Below are positions 1 to 5,600 of a stretch of DNA of 5,600 bases, piece by piece (the stretch's first letter is position 1; each line of letters begins with the position of its first letter). The stretch comes from Clostridia bacterium. GTDB taxonomy: Bacteria > Bacillota > Clostridia > Peptostreptococcales > Anaerovoracaceae. The DNA lies in NCBI GenBank assembly GCA_024403215.1, contig JAKSSJ010000059.1:1-5600 (forward strand), read 5' to 3'. The notes under the pieces are model-generated. The model worked only from the letters and a program-made list of their open reading frames with translations. It did not search any database and had not been told where the DNA came from. A program made the position numbers and the translations under genes.

Positions 1-84
1 AAAGTGTTCAACTGATTTAAGATATATTTCAGGATTTGGCTTGCCATTTTTTACAACACAGGAGACGTTGTAGCCTCAATTTCT
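1..84 (+). other. Upstream coding remnant of the PfkB kinase with a disrupted reading frame
   Basis: The frame of the kinase gene stays open upstream of its first ATG back to codon 16-18, and reads a stretch ending WLAIFYNTGDVVASISM. This resembles the beta-lid region of PfkB kinases (an AIF-D-x-x-GDV-type strand), so the sequence before the ATG appears to be protein-coding. A TGA at 13-15 then closes this frame. The neighbouring frame, starting at base 2, is open from 2 to 70 and ends at a TAG (71-73). A single -1 shift between bases 16 and 70 would therefore join the window edge to the kinase; the T6 run at 47-52 is one candidate site. Seen: the stops and open frames. Inferred: that this is a frameshifted or mis-sequenced gene rather than a true gene start. 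Confidence 0.5.
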
Positions 85-696
85 ATGAGGCCAGATTTTA
101 CTCCTATACTCAAAACCATAGAAGAGTACGGTGACGAAATCTTTTCAAGCTGCGACAGCATTTCACTAGAAATAGATGCGGACAAGGAAATCGTTAAGCA
201 AACCTTTAAATATGCTCAAAAATACAATAAAGATATTTATGCCGTTATTTCAAATATGAGCATTGCTATAGAAAGAAGAGATTTCTTTAAGGATGTTAAG
301 TGCCTTATCTGCAATCTTGAAGAGGCCGGCATACTCTTCTCCGAAAACTATTCCGGTAAAACTCCAGAAGAAATGCAAGCTATTCTTCTTGAAAAAATCA
401 AGGCAGCTCAAATCAAGAGCATGTTTGTTACCATGGGCGAGCAAGGAGCCATCTTTGCAAGCGAAACAGGCGAAGTTGGTCACTGCCCTGCTCTTAAGGT
501 TGAGGTTGTTGATACAACAGGTGCTGGCGATGCCTTCTTTGCAGGCGTTTGCGCTGGACTAACATACGGCAAAACAATGAAAGAGGCTGCAGAAATAGGT
601 ATTAGACTTGCATCAGCAGTAATACCAACACTTGAAAATGTGTGCCCAAGATTCCTTCCTGAAGAATTTGGTCTCCCAGTAAAGGAAGAATTTTAG
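85..696 (+). CDS. PfkB/ribokinase-family carbohydrate kinase, C-terminal two thirds (5' end missing or broken)
   Basis: ATP-dependent kinase of the ribokinase/PfkB fold, cytosolic, phosphorylating a sugar or nucleoside hydroxyl; the substrate cannot be read from what is present. Counted from the ATG at 85, the NxxE-type motif is in CNLEEAG (N77, E80), a VTMGEQGA strand lies at 115-122, and PfkB signature 2, DTTGAGDAF, is at 143-151 with D149 as the expected catalytic base and the GAGD anion hole. The C-terminal helices after it are intact to the TAG. At 203 residues it is about 100 short of the usual roughly 300, and lacks the N-terminal Gly-Gly substrate-binding region. The ATG at 85 has no ribosome binding site in front of it and kinase-like sequence continues upstream, so it is probably not the true start. 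It is followed directly by the HAD phosphatase gene. Alternatives: a frameshifted pseudogene, or an intact gene with a sequencing error. Confidence 0.85.
   Translation: MRPDFTPILKTIEEYGDEIFSSCDSISLEIDADKEIVKQTFKYAQKYNKDIYAVISNMSIAIERRDFFKDVKCLICNLEEAGILFSENYSGKTPEEMQAILLEKIKAAQIKSMFVTMGEQGAIFASETGEVGHCPALKVEVVDTTGAGDAFFAGVCAGLTYGKTMKEAAEIGIRLASAVIPTLENVCPRFLPEEFGLPVKEEF
681..688 (+). promoter_or_regulatory. Ribosome binding site supporting the TTG start of the HAD phosphatase
   Basis: The sequence AAAGGAAG inside the last codons of the kinase gene lies about 8-10 nt before the TTG at 697. No ATG lies near the conserved N-terminus of the phosphatase (the next Met is residue 34, after catalytic motif I), so this site decides the start and implies translational coupling to the kinase gene. 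Confidence 0.75.
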
Positions 697-1254
697 TTGA
701 ACGTTTACGATTTTGATAAAACTATATATATCCATGATAGCAGTGTTGATTTTATTAAGCACTGCGTGTTTAAGTACCCAGCTTGCTTTGTTGAAATGCC
801 AAGACTAGGCCTTATAGCAGCAGCGTACGGGCTTAAGCTCATACCAAGAGATACCTTCAAGCAAAAATGCTTTAAGGTTCTAAGACATGTTCCAGATTTA
901 GAAAAGGAAGTGGACATATTTTGGGATAAGCATCAAAACGGAATTAAAAAGTTTTATTTAAATCAAAAAAGAGATGATGATTTAATCATCTCAGCATCTC
1001 CAGATTTTATTATCGACAATATTTGCAATAGATTAGGAATAGAATCCATGTCATCCTCTTTAGATCCTAAGACTGGGCTTTTAAATAGGCCAAACTGCTT
1101 TGGAGAGGAAAAGGTAAATCGTTTCCGCGAAGCCTATACAGATGATATGGTAGAAGAGTTCTACTCAGATTCCTACACAGACAGCCCAATGGCACGGCTT
1201 GCAAAGAAAGCTTACATAGTAAAAGGAGAAAAGCTTTTGCCTTGGAAATTCTAA
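697..1254 (+). CDS. HAD-IB family phosphatase (SerB-like hydrolase), TTG start
   Basis: Soluble Mg2+-dependent phosphatase of the haloacid dehalogenase superfamily, subclass IB, 185 residues. All four catalytic motifs are visible: motif I DFDKT with nucleophile D5 and acid/base D7; motif II in LIISASP with S99; motif III Lys in GEEKVNRF (K139); motif IV YSDSYTD with D158 and D162 binding Mg2+. Between motifs I and II is a small helical cap (about 15-90). The TTG start directly follows the TAG of the kinase gene and places the DFDKT motif at the extreme N-terminus, as is normal for this group. The gene shares the kinase's reading frame and is probably co-transcribed with it; transcription ends at the hairpin just downstream. 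The substrate is unknown. Phosphoserine-phosphatase-like enzymes are the nearest named relatives, but this compact Clostridia group is generally uncharacterised. Confidence 0.88.
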   Translation: MNVYDFDKTIYIHDSSVDFIKHCVFKYPACFVEMPRLGLIAAAYGLKLIPRDTFKQKCFKVLRHVPDLEKEVDIFWDKHQNGIKKFYLNQKRDDDLIISASPDFIIDNICNRLGIESMSSSLDPKTGLLNRPNCFGEEKVNRFREAYTDDMVEEFYSDSYTDSPMARLAKKAYIVKGEKLLPWKF

Positions 1255-1295
1255 AAAAAATAACCCCTTCGCTAAGTAGCGAAGGGGATTTTTTT
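1253..1295. terminator. Bidirectional rho-independent terminator between convergent operons
   Basis: A perfect 10-bp stem is formed by CCCCTTCGCT (1264-1273) and AGCGAAGGGG (1278-1287) around a 4-nt AAGT loop. On the plus strand it is followed by a run of seven T (1289-1295); on the minus strand it is followed by the complement of the A8 run (1253-1260), so it can stop both the kinase/HAD transcript and the ppk-racemase transcript. The stop codon of the HAD gene (TAA, 1252-1254) overlaps one tract and that of the racemase (1294-1296) overlaps the other. Confidence 0.95.
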
Positions 1296-1992
1296 ACTTT
1301 AGTTTTTCAATGCAATACTTTGCAAGAACATCCATTGCATCAATGTATTTATCAGAAAGTCCAAGCTTCTCTTTGACGATCGAAAGCTCTGTGCAGCCAA
1401 GTACTCCGCAGGCTGCCCCGGATTTTTTAAACGCATCATCTATTAGCTTCCAGTCACTGTCTTTAAGCTCTTTTCCAGCCTTAACAATATCATAGATTAC
1501 ATGCATTACCTTCTTTTGAACAGCAGCGCTTGGAGTCACCACCTTAAGACCAAGCTTCTCAAGCTCTGCCTGGTAAACCTTAGTCTTTATCGTTCCGTCA
1601 GTTGCAAGAAGCATCACTTTATCATTCTTGGCCTTCTTGCAAAGCTCAGCTGCTTTCTTGCTTGCAAGTCTAACCATATTGTAGAGCTTAAGCCCGGATT
1701 TCTTCTCTAGCTTATCAGCAAAATAGTGAGCCGTATTGCAGGTCATTACCATGCATGTGCAATCAGCCTTCTTTAATGTTTTGGCATCCTTTAAAAGCTT
1801 TTTAAAAACCTTCTCGCGCATTGCCTTTGTTCCAAGAAGAGCAGCTGTTCTATCAGGAATTTGGCTATCGCTTAAAATGACCATAGGAATGTGATCCTGG
1901 TCCTTAGCAGCATTAGTATTGTTAATAATCTTTTCGTAGAATAACGAGGAGGCTGCAGCTCCCATTCCACCTATTACTCCCAATCTCTTCAT
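1294..1992 (-). CDS. Aspartate/glutamate racemase family protein (probable aspartate racemase)
   Basis: Cofactor-independent amino-acid racemase of the Asp/Glu racemase superfamily, 232 residues, cytosolic. The two-cysteine acid/base pair is present: C85 in MTCNTAH and C200 in LGCTELS. The N-terminus, LGVIGGMGAAAS (4-15), is the GGMG signature typical of aspartate racemases (RacD/YgeA type) rather than of MurI glutamate racemase, which makes L-Asp to D-Asp conversion the best guess. Substrate choice is not proven by motifs. The start is ATG 1992 with a GAGGT site at 1999-2003, spaced about 7 nt and lying within the last codons of the ATP-grasp gene, whose stop is 4 nt upstream; the two are thus translationally coupled. 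It is the last gene of the minus-strand operon. Lysine content is high (39 of 232 residues). Pairing with an Asl-like ligase supports a role in supplying D-Asp. Confidence 0.88.
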   Translation of the reverse strand: MKRLGVIGGMGAAASSLFYEKIINNTNAAKDQDHIPMVILSDSQIPDRTAALLGTKAMREKVFKKLLKDAKTLKKADCTCMVMTCNTAHYFADKLEKKSGLKLYNMVRLASKKAAELCKKAKNDKVMLLATDGTIKTKVYQAELEKLGLKVVTPSAAVQKKVMHVIYDIVKAGKELKDSDWKLIDDAFKKSGAACGVLGCTELSIVKEKLGLSDKYIDAMDVLAKYCIEKLK

Positions 1993-1996
1993 CGTC

Positions 1997-3205
1997 TTAC
2001 CTCATGTACTTGTGATACTTGTAAAAGTGTCCAAGCTGTCCTTTCGCAAACATTAATATTCTCTTAAGGTTCATGTCCGGTTTATACCAAAGTGAATTAG
2101 TCACCTTGCCCGCTTTTTCTAAGTCTCTAATCTTATCTCTGTATCCTGCATTTGCATATTTTAAAGCGACAGCCTTTGGAATTACTCTCCAAAGCTTTTC
2201 TTCGTCTAAAATAGTAAATGGCATTTCATTTTCTAAAATTCTATCTTCTACTATGCACTTTGCAACATTACCACCGCCGCCAGTTACATAGTAATTGCTT
2301 CTTCCCTGTCTAACGTTAATCTCAAACACTTTATACTTTCCATCTCTTTGATCATACTTAATATCAAAGTTAGAAAATCCAACAAAGCCAAGCGCCTCCA
2401 AAAAGTCTTTTAACTTGTTGCAAAGCTCTGGTTCATATTCGTTGATGATGACTGCATGATTTCCTATTCCATGCGGTGTGTGCTCTTCTAGTATTGTATG
2501 CCCAAGGGCCATCATCTTTACCTTGCCAAATCTATCGGAATAGTTTGTTAGCACGCGCATGAAAGAATCATCACCAGGGATAAAGTCCTGGATAATCATA
2601 CTGTCAGTATATCCAGCATCATAGACCGCCTTTAGTATTTCTAAAAGACGCTCTCTTGTCTTTGCCTTAAATACCTTATCCTGTCCTTCAAATGGGTGTT
2701 CCCAATACATTACGCCATTTGATGGCTTGCAAATAAATGGAGCCTCAAATGGAAGATCAAAATCTTCTCCCATTTCCCTTCTATACACAAAGGTATTTGG
2801 GTGCTCTATTCCATATTTATCACAGAGCTCGTAAAATCTTGCCTTATGAATTAAAGTGTTAATAAGATCTGCTTTAATATATGGCGCAATTACGTTATCC
2901 GGATACTTTCCTAAATTTTCAGAGATAAGTTTTACATAGCTATCTCCGCATCCAATAAGAAGCACGGTGTTTTCCTTATTTGCATTTGCGAAATCGCAAA
3001 CAGCCTTAAGGAAGGTTTCCTGCTTATCATTATCAACATTTGGATGAAGCCTGATGATACTTGAATTAGACACAGGCCAAGTAAAGTACTTGCTATAAAC
3101 ATCAGATGTTAAGCCGTACTCCTCATGAAAAGCCCTTGCCACGCTGTATACATTTATATCTCCACCAAAGAGTAGAGGTTTAATTTTCTTTATTCTTTCA
3201 TCCAT
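1997..3205 (-). CDS. ATP-grasp carboxylate-amine ligase, D-aspartate ligase (Asl)-like
   Basis: A 402-residue ATP-grasp enzyme, which would form an acyl phosphate on a carboxylate and transfer it to an amine. N-terminal pre-ATP-grasp domain about 8-110 (LLFGGDINVYSVARAFHEEYG); linker RFYELCDKYGIEHP (123-136); ATP-binding lysine K160 in FICKPSNG; adenine-side segment IIQDFIPGDDS (204-214); metal-binding residues D281 in FSNFDIKYD and E295/N297 in FEINVRQGRS. From memory, these blocks (INVYSVARAFHE, YDAGY, QDFIPGDDS, FEINVRQGRS) closely match the D-aspartate ligases of Enterococcus faecium and Lactococcus, which add D-Asp to the Lys side chain of peptidoglycan precursors and are encoded beside an aspartate racemase, as here. 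No signal peptide or membrane segment is seen. The ATG start is preceded by AAAGGA (3218-3223), spaced about 12 nt. The acceptor is uncertain: Lachnospiraceae usually have diaminopimelate-type walls, so another amine is possible. Confidence 0.85.
   Translation of the reverse strand: MDERIKKIKPLLFGGDINVYSVARAFHEEYGLTSDVYSKYFTWPVSNSSIIRLHPNVDNDKQETFLKAVCDFANANKENTVLLIGCGDSYVKLISENLGKYPDNVIAPYIKADLINTLIHKARFYELCDKYGIEHPNTFVYRREMGEDFDLPFEAPFICKPSNGVMYWEHPFEGQDKVFKAKTRERLLEILKAVYDAGYTDSMIIQDFIPGDDSFMRVLTNYSDRFGKVKMMALGHTILEEHTPHGIGNHAVIINEYEPELCNKLKDFLEALGFVGFSNFDIKYDQRDGKYKVFEINVRQGRSNYYVTGGGGNVAKCIVEDRILENEMPFTILDEEKLWRVIPKAVALKYANAGYRDKIRDLEKAGKVTNSLWYKPDMNLKRILMFAKGQLGHFYKYHKYMR
1999..2003 (-). 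promoter_or_regulatory. Ribosome binding site of the racemase, inside the end of the ligase gene
   Basis: Read on the minus strand, GAGGT overlaps the final Arg and stop codons of the ATP-grasp gene and lies 7 nt before the racemase ATG. Its position makes initiation of the racemase dependent on, or at least close to, ribosomes terminating on the ligase. Confidence 0.7.
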
Positions 3206-3225
3206 GCTAATTTTGGATCCTTTGC

Positions 3226-5334
3226 CTATTGCGACGCTTTGCCAGCTCTATTAAACAGTTTTGAAATCTTATCAAAGATATTATCCCTTTGAGGACCACT
3301 TGTTGTAATTTCTTTCTTTGCGAAATATTCTCTTAGGTACTCAAATGAATCTTTGCCAGCAGCAGTTGGCATCTTCTGATAAGTGCCATCAGGCTGCATA
3401 ATCCAAGAGTTATTTATATCTTCTCTAAAGGCATGCATCACTTCAAGAACTTGTTCTTCTGCTTCTTTAGATTTAATTTCAATAAAGGCTTCTACTCTTC
3501 TTTCAGTGTTTCTGTTGAGAAGATCTCCAGAACCTATAAACACTCTTCGTTCGTTTCCTGTTCCAAAGATATATATTCTTGAATGCTCAAGATATCTTCC
3601 GATTACACTCTTTACGGTAATGTTTTCAGTAACGCCAGCAATACCAGGTTTTAAGCAACATATACCTCTAATAAATAGCTCAATCTTAACTCCTGCTTTT
3701 GAGCATTCTATAAACTTCTCCATAACATCCATATCATTAAGAGAGTTTACCTTTATAGATACTCTTCCATTGCTGCCTTTTTCCTTTTCTCTATCTAAAG
3801 CCGCAAGAAGTCTCTTCTTAAATCCATTTGGAGCAAGAACTATATGCTCTACATCCTCTGGAGCTTCTCCAAGCCGCAGACTTTGGAAGGTTTTTTCTGC
3901 ATCAACGCCAACCTCATAATTTGAAGTGATAAACGAGAGGTCTGTATATTGTTCTGAAGTAACCTCATTATAGTTACCCGTACCAAGCTGAGTAATATAT
4001 GAAGCCGTGCCATCCTGCATTCTTCTTTTAATCAGCATCAGCTTGCTATGAACCTTCATATCTTCAAGCCCATAAATAATCTGGCATCCAGCATCTTCTA
4101 GCACTTCGCTGTAGTCAATATTATTCTGCTCATCAAACCTTGCTCTAAGCTCAAGAAGACAAATAACCTCCTTGCCTTTATCTGCAGCATAAGCCAGGGC
4201 AGCAGCCAAACGGCTACTTGCAGCAAGTCTATATAGAGTAATATAGATTGACTCTACGCTATCATCCTCTGCAGCCTCATACACAAGGTCAATAAAAGGC
4301 TTTATGCTCTGATATGGGAAGCTGAGCAGCATGTCGTTGTTTTGAAGATAAGGGAAAAATTCTCCCTTTTTCAAATGAACATTTTTGACAGGCTTTGCGC
4401 TCTTATACGAGAGCCTTGGAATTTGGCCAATCTCTTTAGCAAAATTAAGATCAAATGGAACCTGAGAAACAAAAATTTGCTTTGATTGAACCTTAAATGC
4501 TTCTTTAAGATAGTTAATGAATTCATCGCTTGGCTTTCCATAAACCTGAATTCTTACAGGGGTAGAACGCTTTCTCTGCTTAAGAAGCTTCTTCATGCCA
4601 AACCTAGAATCCTTGCTACCTTTATCATAATCTTCAAAGAAGATGTCGGCATTTCTCGTGACTCTTATAGTATACTTTTTCTTTACGGTATATTTCTTAA
4701 ATAGCGCCTGAATGTAATGGTTAACAAGCTCAGACATTACTACAATCTTTTGCTTACCATTTTCAGATTCAAAGCTTGCATACTTAGGAAGTCTATATAA
4801 GGAAACTATACCGTATTTTTCTTTTCCATTCTTGCTTAATGAAACAACGCAAAAGCTTTCCCTATCTGAAAGGAAAGGTACTGCGTGCTGCTCATCAATA
4901 ATTCTCGGGGAAAGCAGGTCTTTATATTCAGCAAACATCTTTTTTGTCATTATTTCTTCTGTCTTAGAAAGATGTTTAAAATCAACCTTTACTATTCCCT
5001 CAGCATTAAGATCCAGCATCAGCCTATCATAAATAAGCTGAGCCATTTTTTGCTGAGATGCAACTATGCCATACAGCTGCTTAAGCTCGTCCTCCGCTCC
5101 TCTTCCTGTCTTTTCATCCTTGTAGCCAGGCATATATAGGCTTCTATGAATTAGCGAGCCTACCCTAACCATAAAGAATTCATCAAGATTTGAATAGTAT
5201 ATCGAGAGGAATTTTAGGCGCTCTAAAAGTGGGACAGTTCTATCACCAGCCTCAGAAAGAACTCTTTCGTTAAACGAAAGCCACGATACATCCCTGCTTA
5301 TAAAGCAGCTAAACGGAGCCTTAGCCATTTTCAT
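3226..5334 (-). CDS. ppk1: Polyphosphate kinase 1 (PPK1)
   Basis: Reversibly makes inorganic polyphosphate from the gamma-phosphate of ATP through a phosphohistidine intermediate; 702 residues from the chosen start, a normal length. Four-domain layout: N domain (RDVSWLSFNERVL about 14-26; ATP-contacting N49 in SNLDEFFMVRVGS), H domain (about 115-315), and C1 and C2 phospholipase-D-like domains. Key residues seen: R369 in TLYR and R399 in RARFDEQNNI (Mg2+), the autophosphorylated histidine H429 in MKVHSKLML, the block LGTGNYNEVTSEQYTDLS (450-467), RGICCLKPG (556-564) and the second conserved histidine H584 in YLEHSRIYIF. The minus-strand start region reads GTG ATG AAA ATG. The AAAGGG site at 5341-5346 is only 3 nt from the GTG but 6 nt from the first ATG, so ATG 5334 is preferred over GTG 5337. 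It lies 10 nt after ppk2 and 20 nt before the ATP-grasp gene. Confidence 0.97.
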   Translation of the reverse strand: MKMAKAPFSCFISRDVSWLSFNERVLSEAGDRTVPLLERLKFLSIYYSNLDEFFMVRVGSLIHRSLYMPGYKDEKTGRGAEDELKQLYGIVASQQKMAQLIYDRLMLDLNAEGIVKVDFKHLSKTEEIMTKKMFAEYKDLLSPRIIDEQHAVPFLSDRESFCVVSLSKNGKEKYGIVSLYRLPKYASFESENGKQKIVVMSELVNHYIQALFKKYTVKKKYTIRVTRNADIFFEDYDKGSKDSRFGMKKLLKQRKRSTPVRIQVYGKPSDEFINYLKEAFKVQSKQIFVSQVPFDLNFAKEIGQIPRLSYKSAKPVKNVHLKKGEFFPYLQNNDMLLSFPYQSIKPFIDLVYEAAEDDSVESIYITLYRLAASSRLAAALAYAADKGKEVICLLELRARFDEQNNIDYSEVLEDAGCQIIYGLEDMKVHSKLMLIKRRMQDGTASYITQLGTGNYNEVTSEQYTDLSFITSNYEVGVDAEKTFQSLRLGEAPEDVEHIVLAPNGFKKRLLAALDREKEKGSNGRVSIKVNSLNDMDVMEKFIECSKAGVKIELFIRGICCLKPGIAGVTENITVKSVIGRYLEHSRIYIFGTGNERRVFIGSGDLLNRNTERRVEAFIEIKSKEAEEQVLEVMHAFREDINNSWIMQPDGTYQKMPTAAGKDSFEYLREYFAKKEITTSGPQRDNIFDKISKLFNRAGKASQ

Positions 5335-5340
5335 CACAAT

Positions 5341-5346
5341 CCCTTT
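5341..5346 (-). promoter_or_regulatory. Ribosome binding site of ppk1 overlapping the ppk2 stop codon
   Basis: On the minus strand the TAA stop of the upstream gene runs into the site as TAAAGGG, followed by ATT and then GTG ATG AAA ATG. Spacing favours the first ATG (5334). The overlap of stop codon and binding site indicates coupled translation of the two polyphosphate enzymes. Confidence 0.75.
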
Positions 5347-5600
5347 ACTTATTCCTCTTTAATGCCTCTTCCATTGCATCTGCTGTAATCTGCATTACTT
5401 TAATTCTTGCATACTGCTTATCAACAGATTCAACAATGTGCCATGGAGCTGCCTTTGTTGATGTCTTTTCTATCATCTCATCAATTGCAACTTCATAAGC
5501 ATCCCACTTTTCTCTATTACGCCAGTCTTCGTCTGTAATCTTCCAGCTCTTCTCTGGTGTATTCTGTCTTTCTGTAAATCTTGCAAGCTGTGTATCCTTA
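5345..5600 (-). CDS. ppk2: Polyphosphate kinase 2 family protein, C-terminal 84 residues (5' end outside window)
   Basis: The minus-strand frame beginning at base 5599 is open to a TAA at 5345-5347 and reads a PPK2 C-terminus: ARFTERQNTPEKSWKIT, then DEDWRNREKWDAYEVAIDEM, then KTSTKAAPWHIVESVDKQYA. The W-K-x-T/S-D-x-D-W block, the T-s-T-x-x-A-P-W-H-I-V turn and the D-K-x-x-A-R-I helix are hallmarks of the PPK2 fold (P-loop kinases that use polyphosphate to phosphorylate nucleoside mono- or diphosphates, or act as polyphosphate:AMP phosphotransferase). The Walker A and B motifs and lid lie upstream, outside the window, so the class (ADP, AMP or dual) cannot be assigned. It is the first visible gene of the minus-strand operon, and ends 10 nt before ppk1. 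The gene is too short within this window to appear as a complete reading frame because its start is missing. Confidence 0.92.
   Translation of the reverse strand, partial: KDTQLARFTERQNTPEKSWKITDEDWRNREKWDAYEVAIDEMIEKTSTKAAPWHIVESVDKQYARIKVMQITADAMEEALKRNK

Larger units (their letters stand above)
1294..5600 (-). other. Probable operon: ppk2 - ppk1 - Asl-like ligase - Asp racemase
   Basis: Four genes on one strand are separated by 10, 20 and 4 nt. Each downstream gene has a ribosome binding site in or beside the end of the gene before it, and no hairpin with a T tract lies between them. The only terminator seen follows the racemase. Co-transcription is inferred; the promoter would lie beyond the right edge of the window. 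Confidence 0.8.

Noticed and set aside
85..87. ATG at 85 as the authentic kinase start
   Set aside because: There is no ribosome binding site upstream, the protein would lack the N-terminal third of the fold, and kinase-like residues precede it in frame.
250..483. 77-residue minus-strand open frame within the kinase gene
   Set aside because: It lies opposite clear PfkB coding sequence and has no family resemblance.
1294..1992. Glutamate racemase MurI
   Set aside because: The GGMG N-terminal signature and the ligase neighbour fit the aspartate racemase branch better, although substrate specificity is not proven.
2985..3000. Small inverted repeat, TTTGCG and CGCAAA around AAAT
   Set aside because: It lies inside the ligase coding region, has only a 6-7 bp AT-rich stem and no T tract on either side, so it is neither a terminator nor a convincing operator.
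3383..3919. 178-residue open frame on the plus strand
   Set aside because: It is antisense to the C-terminal half of ppk1, which has full catalytic motifs; its protein is low-complexity Ser/Leu-rich with no recognisable domain, and no ribosome binding site was identified for it.
4486..5139. Several 66-84 residue plus-strand frames opposite ppk1
   Set aside because: They are shadows of the conserved ppk1 frame; they overlap one another and show no motifs.
1..5600. CRISPR arrays, transposons, tRNA or phage/defence genes
   Set aside because: No direct-repeat arrays, terminal repeats, transposase motifs or tRNA-like folds were noticed; almost all bases belong to recognised metabolic genes.

Overview
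The window looks like ordinary chromosomal sequence of a low-GC Firmicute, most likely a Clostridia/Lachnospiraceae member (Butyrivibrio-like). This is inferred from AT-rich codon use, Lys/Ile/Asn-rich proteins, strong AGG-type ribosome binding sites, TTG/GTG-type starts and the wording of the PfkB kinase and HAD phosphatase. No search was run, so the genus is a guess. Coding density is very high: no stretch over 300 bases lacks a gene, and no mobile element, tRNA, rRNA or CRISPR was seen.

Plus strand (1-1254): the 3' part of a PfkB-family sugar/nucleoside kinase is followed, with no spacer, by a HAD-IB phosphatase that starts at a TTG codon. The 5' end of the kinase is abnormal. Its frame is closed by a TGA at 13-15, although kinase-like sequence continues upstream of the first ATG. 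The gene is therefore either frameshifted or damaged, or the sequence has an error near 16-52.

Centre (1253-1295): a near-symmetric bidirectional terminator separates two convergent transcription units. Both flanking stop codons are embedded in its A and T tracts.

Minus strand (5600 down to 1294): a tight run of four genes reads ppk2 (C-terminal part only, running off the window), ppk1, an ATP-grasp ligase resembling D-aspartate ligase of the Asl family, and an aspartate/glutamate racemase family protein. Gaps are 10, 20 and 4 nt and each downstream gene has its own ribosome binding site, so this is very probably one operon ending at the shared terminator. The promoter must lie upstream, outside the window.

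Functional reading: PPK1 makes polyphosphate from ATP, and PPK2 enzymes typically use polyphosphate to phosphorylate nucleotides. The last two genes look like a D-Asp supply-and-attachment pair, as known for the enterococcal/lactococcal peptidoglycan crossbridge (racemase makes D-Asp; ligase activates it with ATP and attaches it to an amine). Coupling polyphosphate metabolism to a D-amino-acid ligase module is the most interesting point here, but the functional link is inference from gene order only.
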